Positions 1-7,530 of a stretch of DNA of 41,587 bases are shown here, piece by piece. The first letter of the stretch is position 1, and the number at the start of each line of letters is the position of its first letter. The notes under the pieces were generated by a model that did no database searches, was not told the DNA's origin, and saw only the letters and a program-made list of their open reading frames with translations. The position numbers were made by a program, and so were the translations under genes. Source of the DNA: Gammaproteobacteria bacterium (GTDB lineage Bacteria; Pseudomonadota; Gammaproteobacteria; Steroidobacterales; Steroidobacteraceae); NCBI GenBank assembly GCA_005878095.1, contig VBNH01000068.1, positions 1-41,587 of the forward strand, written 5' to 3'.

Positions 1-4
1 ACAG

Positions 5-13
5 TGTGGATAA
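5..13 (+). promoter_or_regulatory. Single DnaA-box-like 9-mer
   Basis: The bases TGTGGATAA match the reverse complement of the DnaA box consensus TTATNCACA. It stands alone at the very edge of the window with no cluster, AT-rich unwinding region or dnaA/dnaN neighbour visible. A single perfect 9-mer is expected by chance every few tens of kilobases, so it carries little weight. Confidence 0.15.
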
Positions 14-120
14 CTGTACGGGTAACTGTTCGCTCGCGGGGAATCAAAAGCCCGTGCGCTCAACAAGTTGGCTGCACCGTTCGATTCCGTCACGCCGCAG
101 AACCTTAACGCTTCACGTTA

Positions 121-137
121 ATAACGCATAGCGTTAT
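121..137. promoter_or_regulatory. Perfect palindrome, probable HigA operator
   Basis: The bases ATAACGC-ATA-GCGTTAT form a perfect inverted repeat with 7-bp arms. HigA-type antitoxins repress their own promoter through palindromes of this general shape (AACG...CGTT). It lies directly upstream of the surviving toxin codons and about 110 bp before higA, where the operator of a higBA operon should be. A second imperfect AACG...CGTT pair lies just upstream (about 107-120). The palindrome is seen in the sequence; the binding protein is inferred. Confidence 0.5.
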
Positions 138-218
138 GGTTATCATAAGCAATGGCGCGTATGCTTCAAGTGGAGGGACGGAGACGCGTTCGATGTCGAG
201 ATCGTTGATTATCATTGA
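138..218 (+). pseudogene. higB: C-terminal stub of a HigB/RelE-family toxin
   Basis: Reading in frame to the TGA at 216-218 gives QWRVCFKWRDGDAFDVEIV followed by DYH. This is the conserved C-terminus of plasmid-maintenance killer toxins of the HigB family (QWRVCF-W-DGDA-DVEIVDYH). An in-frame TAG at 129-131 lies inside the operator palindrome, and no start codon or N-terminal part (roughly the first 65-70 residues) is present. The toxin therefore looks removed by an internal deletion that left the operator, about 26 toxin codons and the antitoxin. The stop overlaps a TTG codon of the higA frame (215-217), typical of the original coupling. Confidence 0.7.
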
Positions 219-244
219 GCGCACTTCAGGAGCGAGTAGATACC

Positions 245-556
245 ATGGCAGCTAAGAGACTACGGCCCGTACATCCCGGGGATATCTTGCTCCACGATTT
301 CATGCGGCCTCTGAAATTGAGCTCTTACAAGGTGGCGAAGGAACTCGGTGTGGCCGCGCCAACGGTCAATGAAATAGTGCGACGGCGACGGGCGATTACG
401 GCGGAGATGGCACTGCGGTTGTCGCGGTACTTCGGAACGAGTGCGCAACTCTGGCAGAACCTACAGACGCAGTACGACTTGGAAATCGCCAGCAAAAGGA
501 TCGGCAAGAAGGTTGAGCGTGCCATCCAGCCCTTGACACGGCCGGATCTGAGGTGA
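245..556 (+). CDS. higA: HigA-family antitoxin (XRE-type HTH), orphaned
   Basis: This 103-residue protein begins with the family signature VHPGDILLHDFMRPL. A helix-turn-helix follows (about residues 25-65, including KVAKELGVAAPTVNEIV and the RRRRAITAEMALRLSRYF segment) and then the WQNLQTQYDLE motif of HigA/VapI antitoxins. In family members it binds the HigB toxin and represses the operon promoter. The ATG at 245 is chosen because HigA proteins start a few residues before VHPG and an AGGAG lies at 228-232; an in-frame TTG at 215 would add ten residues. The partner toxin upstream is reduced to a stub, so the protein can only act as a repressor or as an antidote to a toxin elsewhere. The gene itself looks intact. 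Confidence 0.85.
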   Translation: MAAKRLRPVHPGDILLHDFMRPLKLSSYKVAKELGVAAPTVNEIVRRRRAITAEMALRLSRYFGTSAQLWQNLQTQYDLEIASKRIGKKVERAIQPLTRPDLR

Positions 557-970
557 TCGGCGTACCTGCTAAGGGCTCGTCGCCTCAGCCCCGTTTCTCT
601 CGTCGCTCGCCGCAGCACGATTTGGCCGAGTCCGGACACAAGCAGTCCTTGCAAGACCCTGAGTGAGCGCCCGATAGCCGTCATTCACGTCGGAGCAATC
701 CAGGATCAAAGTGGTCAGTCGTACCGGCGAGGTCGAAGGACGGTCGCCGGGCACGTCAGCACGTATGTGATATAGGTCTGTGTCCGCTCTCGTTCCAAAA
801 CCGCACAGCGGACGTGCTGGTGCTACACTCAATCAGTGTCGCTCGCACGGTGCGGGCATGGGTGCGCGCGGCAATCAACGTGCAATGTCATACCCTACGA
901 AGGCCCCGAGCTCATATCAGGCCAGAATACACTGTCGCAGTCGGCCGACTCACGAGCAGGAAATGTCATC
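557..970. other. Gene-free stretch, 414 bp
   Basis: No coding frame here resembles a known family. Open frames on both strands have unconvincing composition and no ribosome-binding site. No terminator hairpin with a T-tract was found after higA. It presumably holds the promoter of the DUF2845 gene and may be eroded mobile DNA, given the toxin-antitoxin remnants on either side. Confidence 0.4.
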
Positions 971-1324
971 ATGCGATATCGACTATTAGACGCTTGCCTC
1001 TTCTCCGCCTTTTGTCTCATTGGTGCGCATCACGCGTGGGCAGACACCATGCGTTGTGGCGACAGGGTCATTGCGGACGGCGAGTCCATGGCGACGGTGA
1101 GGGCGTTTTGCGGCCCCCCGACAGTGGTGCAGGACAGCGTCAAGGTGAGTGCAACCACCACACCGGCAGGAGACGCCACGAACAGTCAGTCCCATACAGT
1201 CGGCGCCGCCGTTCCCGTCGAAACTTGGACCTACAACCGGGGACCGAACATGCTCATGGTGAACATCCGGTTCGTCGATGGGAAGGTCGTCGCAATCACG
1301 ACACTCCAAGAATACGGTCATTAG
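971..1324 (+). CDS. DUF2845-like small secreted protein
   Basis: This 117-residue protein starts MRYRLLDACLFSAFCLIG and has a hydrophobic signal segment ending around AHHAWA-DT. The mature part opens MRCGDRVIADGESMATVRAFCG and contains two cysteines (in MRCG and AFCGPP), a pattern of DUF2845 periplasmic proteins. Those typically have a Cys-Gly-start segment, a CG-P motif and a late WTYNRG...R-VDGKV-I segment, all visible here. Function in the family is unknown. The ATG at 971 is preceded by AGGAAA at 957-962; longer upstream extensions lack a signal peptide at their start. It stands alone between a gene-free stretch and the opposite-strand oxidoreductase. Confidence 0.7.
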   Translation: MRYRLLDACLFSAFCLIGAHHAWADTMRCGDRVIADGESMATVRAFCGPPTVVQDSVKVSATTTPAGDATNSQSHTVGAAVPVETWTYNRGPNMLMVNIRFVDGKVVAITTLQEYGH

Positions 1325-1511
1325 AGGCCGTCTGCACAAAGCGACGCTGGAGTATCGATGCTGCGTGCAGTAGACAGCTCGATTGCCGGTTGATCGCGCG
1401 GTTAGGCCGTTACAAAGTAACGCCGGTCCATGTACGAATGCCAACCAAGGACCGGCTCCTCGGATTCGGTGATTGCACGGAAGACTTCTTGATAAGTCGC
1501 AGTCCTGAAAG

Positions 1512-2555
1512 TCACTGGAGATGAATGATGGATGTGCTCGGCCCAGTACCTATTCGACTGTCTTGCGCGATGTGCGCGCTTTCGTCGGCGGCCGCGACAT
1601 TAATCACAACGATGCCAACCTTTTGCCCCGTCTCAACATAACAGTAAGCGTCGGCGATCTCATCGAGAGAATATCTTCGATCGATGACCGCGCGAAACTG
1701 ACCCGCCTCCATGCGGGCTTTCAGGAACTCGACAAATGCGTGGCCGCTGCCTCGGGGCGGCAGGGGAACGAGGACCCTGTTGTTTTTTGCGATCGACGAC
1801 CAGATCATCAGCGGCAGGTACTGCCCCCAGGGTCCGACGTCTGTCGCCATAAACGTCCCCTCGGGTTTCAGCAGTCTGCGGCATCTAAAGAAGCTGGCCT
1901 TCCCCACCGCCTCGAAGACGAAATCGAACGTCTCGCCGATGCGGGTGAAATCCCCTGCGGTATAGTCGATGGCGCGGTCCGCGCCGAGGGATTTGACCAG
2001 CTCCAGATGTTGCGTGCTGACGACCGCGGTCACCTCAGCCCCATAGGCTTTCGCAAGCTGCACCGCCGCCGAGCCGATGGCGCCGGAGGCGCCGTAGATC
2101 AGGATTTTGTGGCCAGGCCCTACGTGGAATTGTCTAAGCCCCGAGTTGGCATAGAAAGCGCCCTCGCAGGCCACCGCTTCGTCAAAGTACGTGTTTGCCG
2201 GCATGATGGCGATTGCCGCTCTCTCGGGGATGCAGACATATTCCGCCTGAGCGCCATTGCTCCGCGACGGGCACATGCCGAAGACGCGATCGCCCGGCTT
2301 GAACGACATGACTTCGGCCCCCACGGCTTCAACCACGCCGGCGAAATCCATCCCGAAAATCGTGCGCCTCGGCCGGCGCAGCCCGTAGATGAGCCGCCCG
2401 ATGATGCGGGGTCGCAGCTCACCGCAATCCGTCCGGCTGACCGTCGTTGCATGGACCCGGATCAAGACCTCGCCCGCTCCGGGCGCCGGTTTCGGCGTAT
2501 CGAGTATCTTTATAACGTCCGGTGATCCGTAACGTGTGATAACAGCGGCTTTCAT
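1512..2555 (-). CDS. Zinc-independent MDR oxidoreductase (quinone-reductase-like)
   Basis: This 347-residue protein belongs to the medium-chain dehydrogenase/reductase superfamily. The N-terminal GroES-like part (MKAAVITRYGSPDVIKI...PGAGEVLIRVHATTVSRTDCGELR) is followed by GMDFAGVVEAVG and GDRVFGM. A Rossmann nucleotide-binding segment (IYGASGAIGSAAVQLAKAYG, about residues 154-173) then leads to the AIDYT region. The four-cysteine structural zinc loop is absent, fitting the quinone oxidoreductase/NAD(P)H-dependent reductase branch. Substrate cannot be told. The last 25 residues after VGIVVINV are poorly conserved-looking and may be a drifted tail. It sits alone directly downstream of a toxin-antitoxin fossil, without an operon partner. 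Confidence 0.8.
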   Translation of the reverse strand: MKAAVITRYGSPDVIKILDTPKPAPGAGEVLIRVHATTVSRTDCGELRPRIIGRLIYGLRRPRRTIFGMDFAGVVEAVGAEVMSFKPGDRVFGMCPSRSNGAQAEYVCIPERAAIAIMPANTYFDEAVACEGAFYANSGLRQFHVGPGHKILIYGASGAIGSAAVQLAKAYGAEVTAVVSTQHLELVKSLGADRAIDYTAGDFTRIGETFDFVFEAVGKASFFRCRRLLKPEGTFMATDVGPWGQYLPLMIWSSIAKNNRVLVPLPPRGSGHAFVEFLKARMEAGQFRAVIDRRYSLDEIADAYCYVETGQKVGIVVINVAAADESAHIAQDSRIGTGPSTSIIHLQ

Positions 2556-2601
2556 AATTTGGGGACGGTAGACCCAAAACTAATGCCTGAGAAGCCCAAC
2601 A

Positions 2602-2717
2602 AAAGCTGCGCTGTACCAACTCGCGCGCCGCTGCAGGCTCATCGAGCGCGATGTAGTCGGCTCGCTGAGTAATTCGGTCGCCTTGCGCTTAAACGTGGTG
2701 ACGAGTTCGGTACGCAT
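2602..2717 (-). pseudogene. Fossil YefM/Phd antitoxin joined to a ParE toxin fragment
   Basis: On the minus strand the ATG at 2717 opens MRTELVTTFKRKATELLSE, the N-terminus of a well-known Phd/YefM antitoxin family (MRTELVTTLKRQATKIL-type). After about 19 codons the frame is lost. From 2658 a different frame reads DYIALDEPAAARELVQRSF, which matches the early helix of ParE/RelE toxins (DYIA-D-P-AA--LV-RIF). The middle and end of the antitoxin and the start and end of the toxin are missing, consistent with a deletion joining the two genes. Both segments are recognised by eye only. Nothing intact can be made from it. Confidence 0.55.
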
Positions 2718-3111
2718 GAAGTACGACACCGTCCAGCGTCTGCACACAAACCTGATTTGGTGGCGATTCAACTGTGTGCGAACTTCGCCCGTGATCCTCG
2801 CGTCACAGGCTTGCTGCACGGCCGCGATCGGCCGAGCGTGCACGCACGAACTCGATTAGTGAGCCGGGGCTGGTGAGCCGGGGCCGCAACAGGGAAAAGG
2901 GGCCGCAACAGGGAAAAAAGGAGCGGCCTCGGAGGCGGGGGCGGTGACTGCGGGATTCTGAGCGGGGTCTGATACCGTTGCCGTCCGTGGACGCGGCTGA
3001 CATCCCTGGCATTGCCTTCGTGCTTGATCGCACTGCCATCCTGGCAGCGCAGACACGCTCAGAACCTTCAGATCACCTCTCGTCCCCCGCCTCGAGGCCG
3101 TTAAAGACGCG
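2718..3111. repeat. Gene-free stretch with two short tandem duplications
   Basis: No convincing gene is present. At 2859-2886 the unit GTGAGCCGGGGCTG is duplicated (period 14). Immediately after, at 2880-2917, a 19-bp unit (GGGGCCGCAACAGGGAAAA) occurs twice in tandem. The stretch separates the toxin-antitoxin fossil from the GGDEF gene, whose stop is at 3112-3114, and marks the likely end of the accessory region. Confidence 0.6.
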
Positions 3112-3837
3112 TCAGACCGTGTGGGGGGTCATCTCGGACGACGCGAGTTGCGATACCCGTTTGTGCTCGTGCATTGCCTGCCTGGCGTCCGTGAGCAGCT
3201 CGTCGATGCCTACGGGACGCCGTGAATTGAAGTGCGCGACTCCTACGCTCAGTGACAGCTCCGGAAGATCGGAGCTTCGCGTCTGCGGCCTGCGGGCGCG
3301 CAGCAGGATCGCGCTGCGCGAGGCGTACTCGGAGCTCGTCGTCAGGGCGGCGAACTCCGCGCCGCTCAGCCGGCCTATGACCTCATAGACGCCATAGCTC
3401 GGGAACAGATCGCGCATGAAGTTGCCCATCTGCCGGATCAGGACCTCGCCCGCGGAGCGGCCGATTTTCTCGGTGATCCGCTCCAGATCCTTCACCTCCA
3501 AGTAGATCAGGTGGGCGGCGTGCCCATCGCGGGCCGCGACGTCCAGCAGCCGCGTGCCCGTCTGCATGAAGCCACGCCAGTTGCACAATCCGGTGAGATC
3601 ATCCGTCAGCGTTACGCAGCGCAGGGCCTGCACCACGTTCAGCAACGCCTTCATCTGCAGCGAAACTCGCTGTCCCTTGCTCAGTCCCTGAAAGCGCAGC
3701 AGCTCCGACAACAGGCGTCTGATGCGCGCATCGTCACCTTCGAGGGCGGCCGCGCGCAGCTGGCTGGCGAGTTCCGCATTGCGGGCGCGGAGTGCGCCTT
3801 GTTCAGCGGACCGCGAGACCAGCGCAGCTTCCATCAT
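3112..3837 (-). CDS. GGDEF-domain protein with degenerate active site
   Basis: This 241-residue cytoplasmic protein has an N-terminal helical region (about 1-85) and a GGDEF domain. The domain opens with LTDDLTGLCNWRGF (about 87-100) and runs to the SLSVGVAHF strand and a final HKR helix. The signature loop reads GRLSGAEFAAL, so GGDEF has become SGAEF. Loss of the second glycine and the catalytic aspartate argues against diguanylate cyclase activity; such domains may bind nucleotides or act as partners. The ATG at 3837 is preceded by AGGAAG with 7-base spacing; an upstream in-frame start 14 codons earlier lacks this. It is divergent from the ElaB-like gene, with two palindromes between. Confidence 0.8.
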   Translation of the reverse strand: MMEAALVSRSAEQGALRARNAELASQLRAAALEGDDARIRRLLSELLRFQGLSKGQRVSLQMKALLNVVQALRCVTLTDDLTGLCNWRGFMQTGTRLLDVAARDGHAAHLIYLEVKDLERITEKIGRSAGEVLIRQMGNFMRDLFPSYGVYEVIGRLSGAEFAALTTSSEYASRSAILLRARRPQTRSSDLPELSLSVGVAHFNSRRPVGIDELLTDARQAMHEHKRVSQLASSEMTPHTV

Positions 3838-3952
3838 GGGAGGTCTTCCTCGCCAGCAGCCTGACAACTTGGGCCGCAAGCATAATGGCTGCGCATGAGA
3901 TCGTGTGACGGCACCGAACCCGCTTCGACGTCGGTTCCGGTCGGATTGTCGA

Positions 3953-3968
3953 GTAGGGGACCTCCTAC
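3953..3968. promoter_or_regulatory. GTAG-N8-CTAC inverted repeat, site A
   Basis: The bases GTAGGGGACCTCCTAC hold 5-bp arms (GTAGG/CCTAC), about 115 bp upstream of the GGDEF protein start. The same geometry recurs at 4141-4156. It may be a dimeric regulator site, for instance for a LuxR-type response regulator; no binding data can be inferred from sequence alone. Confidence 0.35.
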
Positions 3969-4140
3969 ATCCGGCCTACCTCGCCACACGCCATGAGCAT
4001 GTTCGTGCCCACGCCGTCCTGGATCAGTTGAGCAACACGGGTGTTTGAACGGGTGTTTGCCGCGCAGGATCTCGCGCAGCGCAGCATCCCGGGGCGCTGG
4101 CGCCCCCACAACGGACCGTGTTTGTTACTGCCCCCGTTGT

Positions 4141-4156
4141 GTAGCTCAAATCCTAC
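4141..4156. promoter_or_regulatory. GTAG-N8-CTAC inverted repeat, site B
   Basis: The bases GTAGCTCAAATCCTAC hold matched arms that extend by one pair to TGTAG/CTACA (4140-4157). It matches site A at 11 of 16 positions including the TCCTAC half. It lies about 200 bp upstream of the ElaB-like gene start. Confidence 0.35.
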
Positions 4157-4354
4157 ATTGCTTCAGTCGCGCGCCGACCGACGGCTCTGCCTGCCCGGGG
4201 GGATAGTCCGATGCACCGTCAAACGCCTTTCGGTCGCGGCAGTCAGGCGGCGCGAGTTACATCCGCAGGGCAGAGCGAGGCGGCCGTGCTTCGCTACACA
4301 GTCGGCCGTGGACCTGGGCAGCAGCTCAAGCCTCGACCGAGGAGGCGCCATCCC

Positions 4355-4642
4355 GTGGAAACTACAGCGAATGATCTCGAGCGCGAGGCTCATCACGATC
4401 GGGCCACGATCCGCGGCGCTGCACGCGGCGCGCCCCGCCAGGCGCGCGTCAATCAGGAGGTGCGCGAGAGCACGGTCGCTCCCACCAAGAAAGCGGTCTC
4501 GCACGGTGCGGAACAGGCGCAGCGCCAGACCAGGGAAGCGCTCGAGGCGGCGGATCGTTACGTGCGGGCTCAGCCGTGGGAAGCGATCAGCATTGCCGCG
4601 ATAGCGGGACTCGCCATTGGTTTGCTGCTCGGCCGCCGCTGA
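4355..4642 (+). CDS. ElaB/YqjD/DUF883-like membrane-anchored protein
   Basis: This 95-residue protein has a hydrophilic helical region rich in Ala, Arg, Glu and Gln (about 1-70) and a single C-terminal hydrophobic segment ending in GLAIGLLLGRR. That is the hallmark of the ElaB/YqjD/YgaM family, in which the tail sits in the inner membrane and the soluble part associates with ribosomes in stationary phase. The GTG at 4355 is preferred because GGAGG lies at 4341-4345 with 9-base spacing and the protein then begins METTANDLEREA, like family members. An ATG at 4211 would add 48 Arg/Pro-rich residues. It is the first gene of the signalling/stress block and is followed after 173 bp by the histidine kinase. 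Confidence 0.75.
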   Translation: METTANDLEREAHHDRATIRGAARGAPRQARVNQEVRESTVAPTKKAVSHGAEQAQRQTREALEAADRYVRAQPWEAISIAAIAGLAIGLLLGRR

Positions 4643-4815
4643 ACGGAACACTGAGCGCAGGGGAGGCGAGGGCAGTGCTGCGCCCTGAATGGACGCTGCG
4701 CCCGCGTCGCGGTACCTGGGCCTCCCGGGGGAGCGATCGCGGTATGATGCATTCAGCGTGGAACATCGCCTGCGACTTCGTGTCGCGATACCGATTTCCA
4801 CTGAGTGTCAGGGAC

Positions 4816-6240
4816 ATGTCTCGGTCATCGACCATGAATTCCGGCGCTGCCCGCCAGATGACGCTGGTTGCGCTGCTGCTGGCGACGGTGCTTGGACTGT
4901 TCCTCGCTGCCGAGTTGGGGCAACGCAAGCTGGAAGAGGTGAGGCGACAGGTCGAAAGGGCCGCGCAGCGGGAGCAGGCGCTGGCGGAAGTCCTGCAGCT
5001 GCTGAGCCAGGCCGAGAGTAGCCAGCGCGGCTCCATACTGCTCGGTGATGCCGGATACCTCGAGCCCTACCAGGAAGCCGTCGGCAAAATCCCTCAAGCG
5101 CTGCGTCGGCTCGACCAGGCGTTCGCGAGCGCGGACGCGACGCTACGCGCGGAGGTCGAGCAGGTCGAGCGGCTCAGCAACGCAAAGCTGGTTGAGATGG
5201 GCGAGACGCTGATTCTCTACCGCCAACACGGGCCCGGTGCCGCCCTCGACCTGATTCGTACCGATATCGGCAAGTGGACCATGACGCAGCTCGTGCAACG
5301 GGTGCGCAAGGTCCAGGCGCGGGAAACGGGCAACATCCTGGCCGCGAGCCGTTCGTGGCGAATCGACCGCTGGATAAATCTCGCGATTACCAGTACCGCG
5401 CTCGCAGCCAGCGTGTTCCTGGTACTGCTGCTGTGCCGCCTGGCCGTCAGTTACGTACGCTCCAAGGAGCGCGAAACCGAGGATCTCGCCGAGCGCGGCA
5501 CCGAGCTCGAGCGGCTGGTGAAGCGGCGCACCGAGGAACTGTCGCAGCTCTCGACTCATCTTCAGTCGCTGGCCGAGCAGGAACGCTCAGCCCTGTCACG
5601 CGAACTGCACGATGAGCTCGGCGGGCTGCTGGTCGCCGCCCGGATGGACGCCTCCTGGCTCGAGGATCGCGTGGCCACCAGCGATCCGGAGGTGCAGGCG
5701 CATTTCAAGCGCCTGCACGAGGCTCTGCTGGCCGGGGTCGAGGTCAAGCGCCGGGTGGTCGAAAATCTGCGCCCCAGCCTGCTCGATAACCTCGGGCTCT
5801 TTCCGGCCTTGCGCTGGCAGGTAGCGGACAGCTGCGGACGCGCGGGACTGCACTGCACCGAGCGATACCCTCCGGAGGAGCTCGACCTGACTCCGGAGGC
5901 ATCGATTGCCATATTCCGAATCGTGCAGGAGGCCCTGACCAACATAGTCAGACATGCGCAGGCGCACAACGTCGAGGTTTCCGTCGAGTCGCGGCACCAA
6001 TCGCTGCTCGTGCGCGTCCGGGACGATGGGATCGGACTGCCGCTCGAGCCGCGGCAGGCGCTCGGATCGCACGGCCTGGCGGCGATGCGGCATCGCGCCT
6101 TGGGGCTCGGAGGTCAGTGGCACGCGCTGCGCGCCACGGGTGGCGGCACCGAGATCGAGGTCCGCCTGCCGCTGGAAAAAATCCTCGCGAGCGAGGCAGT
6201 CCTCAATCCAACGCAGGGGACGACCGCGGCGGCGGGTTAG
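4816..6240 (+). CDS. Sensor histidine kinase, CHASE3-like sensor + HisKA_3
   Basis: This is a 474-residue inner-membrane kinase. A first transmembrane helix (about 15-33) leads to a periplasmic helical region of about 150 residues resembling CHASE3 (LLSQAESSQRGSILLGD). A second transmembrane helix (about 186-213) and a coiled linker follow. The HisKA_3 phosphoacceptor box is SRELHDELGG with His265, and the HATPase domain shows EALTNIVRHA, DDGIGLP and GLAAMRHRA. This is the NarX/DegS-type kinase class that pairs with LuxR-type regulators. Start is uncertain: ATG at 4744 (GGGGGAG upstream), 4816 or 4834 are all in frame. The stop interlocks with that of the convergent receiver gene (TTAG at 6237-6240). 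The NarL-type regulator at 6792-7424 is its likely partner. Confidence 0.85.
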   Translation: MSRSSTMNSGAARQMTLVALLLATVLGLFLAAELGQRKLEEVRRQVERAAQREQALAEVLQLLSQAESSQRGSILLGDAGYLEPYQEAVGKIPQALRRLDQAFASADATLRAEVEQVERLSNAKLVEMGETLILYRQHGPGAALDLIRTDIGKWTMTQLVQRVRKVQARETGNILAASRSWRIDRWINLAITSTALAASVFLVLLLCRLAVSYVRSKERETEDLAERGTELERLVKRRTEELSQLSTHLQSLAEQERSALSRELHDELGGLLVAARMDASWLEDRVATSDPEVQAHFKRLHEALLAGVEVKRRVVENLRPSLLDNLGLFPALRWQVADSCGRAGLHCTERYPPEELDLTPEASIAIFRIVQEALTNIVRHAQAHNVEVSVESRHQSLLVRVRDDGIGLPLEPRQALGSHGLAAMRHRALGLGGQWHALRATGGGTEIEVRLPLEKILASEAVLNPTQGTTAAAG

Positions 6241-6635
6241 GCGTCCCCGGCGGCGCGCTCTCTGGCGAAGCCACGCAGCAGCGATGGCAGGCGGAAGTAG
6301 TCGCGGGACTTGTCCAGAAACGCCTCGACGCCGAACGACTCGGCCTCGTGTCGATATTCGGGCAGGCCGAAGTTGGTCAGAACGACCACCTTCGGTCGAT
6401 GTCCGCCGCGGGCGAGCGAGCGCAACACGCCGAAGCCCGAACCGGCGCGCAAGTGCAGATCGAGTATCACCACGTCGGGTCGCGAGCCCGCTATGCTTCC
6501 GAGCGCACCGGCTTCCGTATCGACGGTCTCGATCAGATCCACGTCCGGCAGGCGTCGGATCAGCTCTGCCAGCCGCGCGGCCAGCAGCGACGAGTCCTCG
6601 GCAAGCAGGACCCGCAAGGAGGGGCTATTCGGCAT
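6237..6635 (-). CDS. Stand-alone response-regulator receiver
   Basis: This 132-residue protein is a single REC domain: acidic pocket E13/D14, phosphoacceptor D59 in VVILDLHL, T in VVVLTNFG and K in FLDKSRD. No output domain follows, so it should act by protein contact or as a phosphate sink. The start MPNSPSLRVLL at 6635 fits the usual REC start; a longer in-frame extension looks spurious. It is convergent with the histidine kinase and lies downstream of the NarL-type regulator on the same strand (156 bp between), so the three probably form one signalling module. Confidence 0.85.
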   Translation of the reverse strand: MPNSPSLRVLLAEDSSLLAARLAELIRRLPDVDLIETVDTEAGALGSIAGSRPDVVILDLHLRAGSGFGVLRSLARGGHRPKVVVLTNFGLPEYRHEAESFGVEAFLDKSRDYFRLPSLLRGFARERAAGDA

Positions 6636-6791
6636 AATCGAAGCGACCGGAGTAATCCAGCGCAAGCAACCAGGCGCTGGGGGACTGCTCACCGCGGCAA
6701 GCCTAAGCAGCCCAGGTAGCGGCGGCTGCCGGTGTCCACCGTTGAAGCGTGTCAGTGTCCGCCCACGGGAGCGGTCAAAGGACCAGGCCAG

Positions 6792-7424
6792 CTACTGGAC
6801 CAGGCCGTTGCGCAGCGCATACGCCGTCAGGTCGGCGTTGGTATCAAGATTCATTTTTTCCAGGACCCGCGCCCGATAGGTGCTGACGGTCTTGACGCTG
6901 ATGAAGAGCTCCTCAGCTATCTCCGAAACGCTGCGTCCGACGGCAAGCTTGCAGAGGATCTGGAACTCCCGCTGTGAGAGCGCCGCGTGCAAGGGCTGGT
7001 CGGTCGGCTCATCCAGGGCGCTCACGAGCATCTCGCTCAGGGTGGCACTCACGAAGCGGCGCCCGGAGAGCACGGTGTGGACAGCCCGCATGAATTCCTC
7101 GGGCGCCTGGTCCTTGGCGAGATAACCGAACGCGCCGGCACGTAACACGTTGATCGCATACTGTTTCTCGGAGAAGCCACTCATCACGAGAACACGGGTA
7201 TTAGGGTAGCCCGCGCGAATATGCCGCAGGATATCGATGCCACTGCGATCGGGCATATTGATGTCGAGGATGACGAGGTCCCATTGACCGTTGCGCAGCT
7301 CCTGCAGCGTCTCCTCACCGCTGCCCGTCTCTGCGATCGGGTCGATCGACCGGTCCTGCTCCAGATAGTGCCGGAGCCCGGTGCGCATCATCGCGTGATC
7401 GTCCGCAATCAGTACGCTTGGCAT
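6792..7424 (-). CDS. NarL/FixJ-family response regulator
   Basis: This 210-residue protein has an N-terminal receiver (D8/D9, phosphoacceptor D54 in VILDINMPD, conserved Lys in YLAKDQ) and a C-terminal LuxR-type helix-turn-helix (about 145-205: LSQREFQILCKLAVGRSVSEIAEELFISVKTVSTYRAR, given as family landmarks). It should be phosphorylated by a HisKA_3 kinase, most simply the one at 4816-6240, and bind DNA as a dimer. Its promoter region contains a TCCTAC element at 7551-7556, also present in the palindromes near 3953 and 4141. Confidence 0.9.
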   Translation of the reverse strand: MPSVLIADDHAMMRTGLRHYLEQDRSIDPIAETGSGEETLQELRNGQWDLVILDINMPDRSGIDILRHIRAGYPNTRVLVMSGFSEKQYAINVLRAGAFGYLAKDQAPEEFMRAVHTVLSGRRFVSATLSEMLVSALDEPTDQPLHAALSQREFQILCKLAVGRSVSEIAEELFISVKTVSTYRARVLEKMNLDTNADLTAYALRNGLVQ

Positions 7425-7530
7425 TCAGCCTCCGATTGGCGTGGCTGCCAGGTGCTAAGCTCGAGCATCCGGACCACTCACAATATCGACCCCCGCAAAG
7501 CTTCACCGTACGCCAGTCCCTTGATCGTCT

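Larger units (their letters stand above)
3838..4354. other. 517-bp divergent regulatory region with small repeats
   Basis: No credible gene was found between the GGDEF gene (leftward) and the ElaB-like gene (rightward). It contains two GTAG-N8-CTAC inverted repeats (listed separately) and a 12-bp tandem duplication at 4037-4060 (ACGGGTGTTTGA/ACGGGTGTTTGC). An ATG-initiated extension of the ElaB frame begins at 4211, but its first 48 codons look non-native. Confidence 0.5.

Noticed and set aside
1-30. Possible replication origin because of a perfect DnaA box
   Set aside because: Only one box at the window edge, with no further boxes or replication genes.
569-832. Small minus-strand open frame upstream of the DUF2845 gene
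   Set aside because: No ribosome-binding site or recognisable domain; overlapping frames on both strands are equally open.
1408-1422. CGTTAC-AAA-GTAACG hairpin as terminator of the DUF2845 gene
   Set aside because: The loop of three bases is plausible, but there is no T-tract and it lies about 85 bp past the stop; too weak to list.
4211-4354. N-terminal extension of the ElaB-like protein from the ATG at 4211
   Set aside because: The extra 48 residues are Arg/Pro-rich and unlike the family, while the GTG at 4355 has a good ribosome-binding site.
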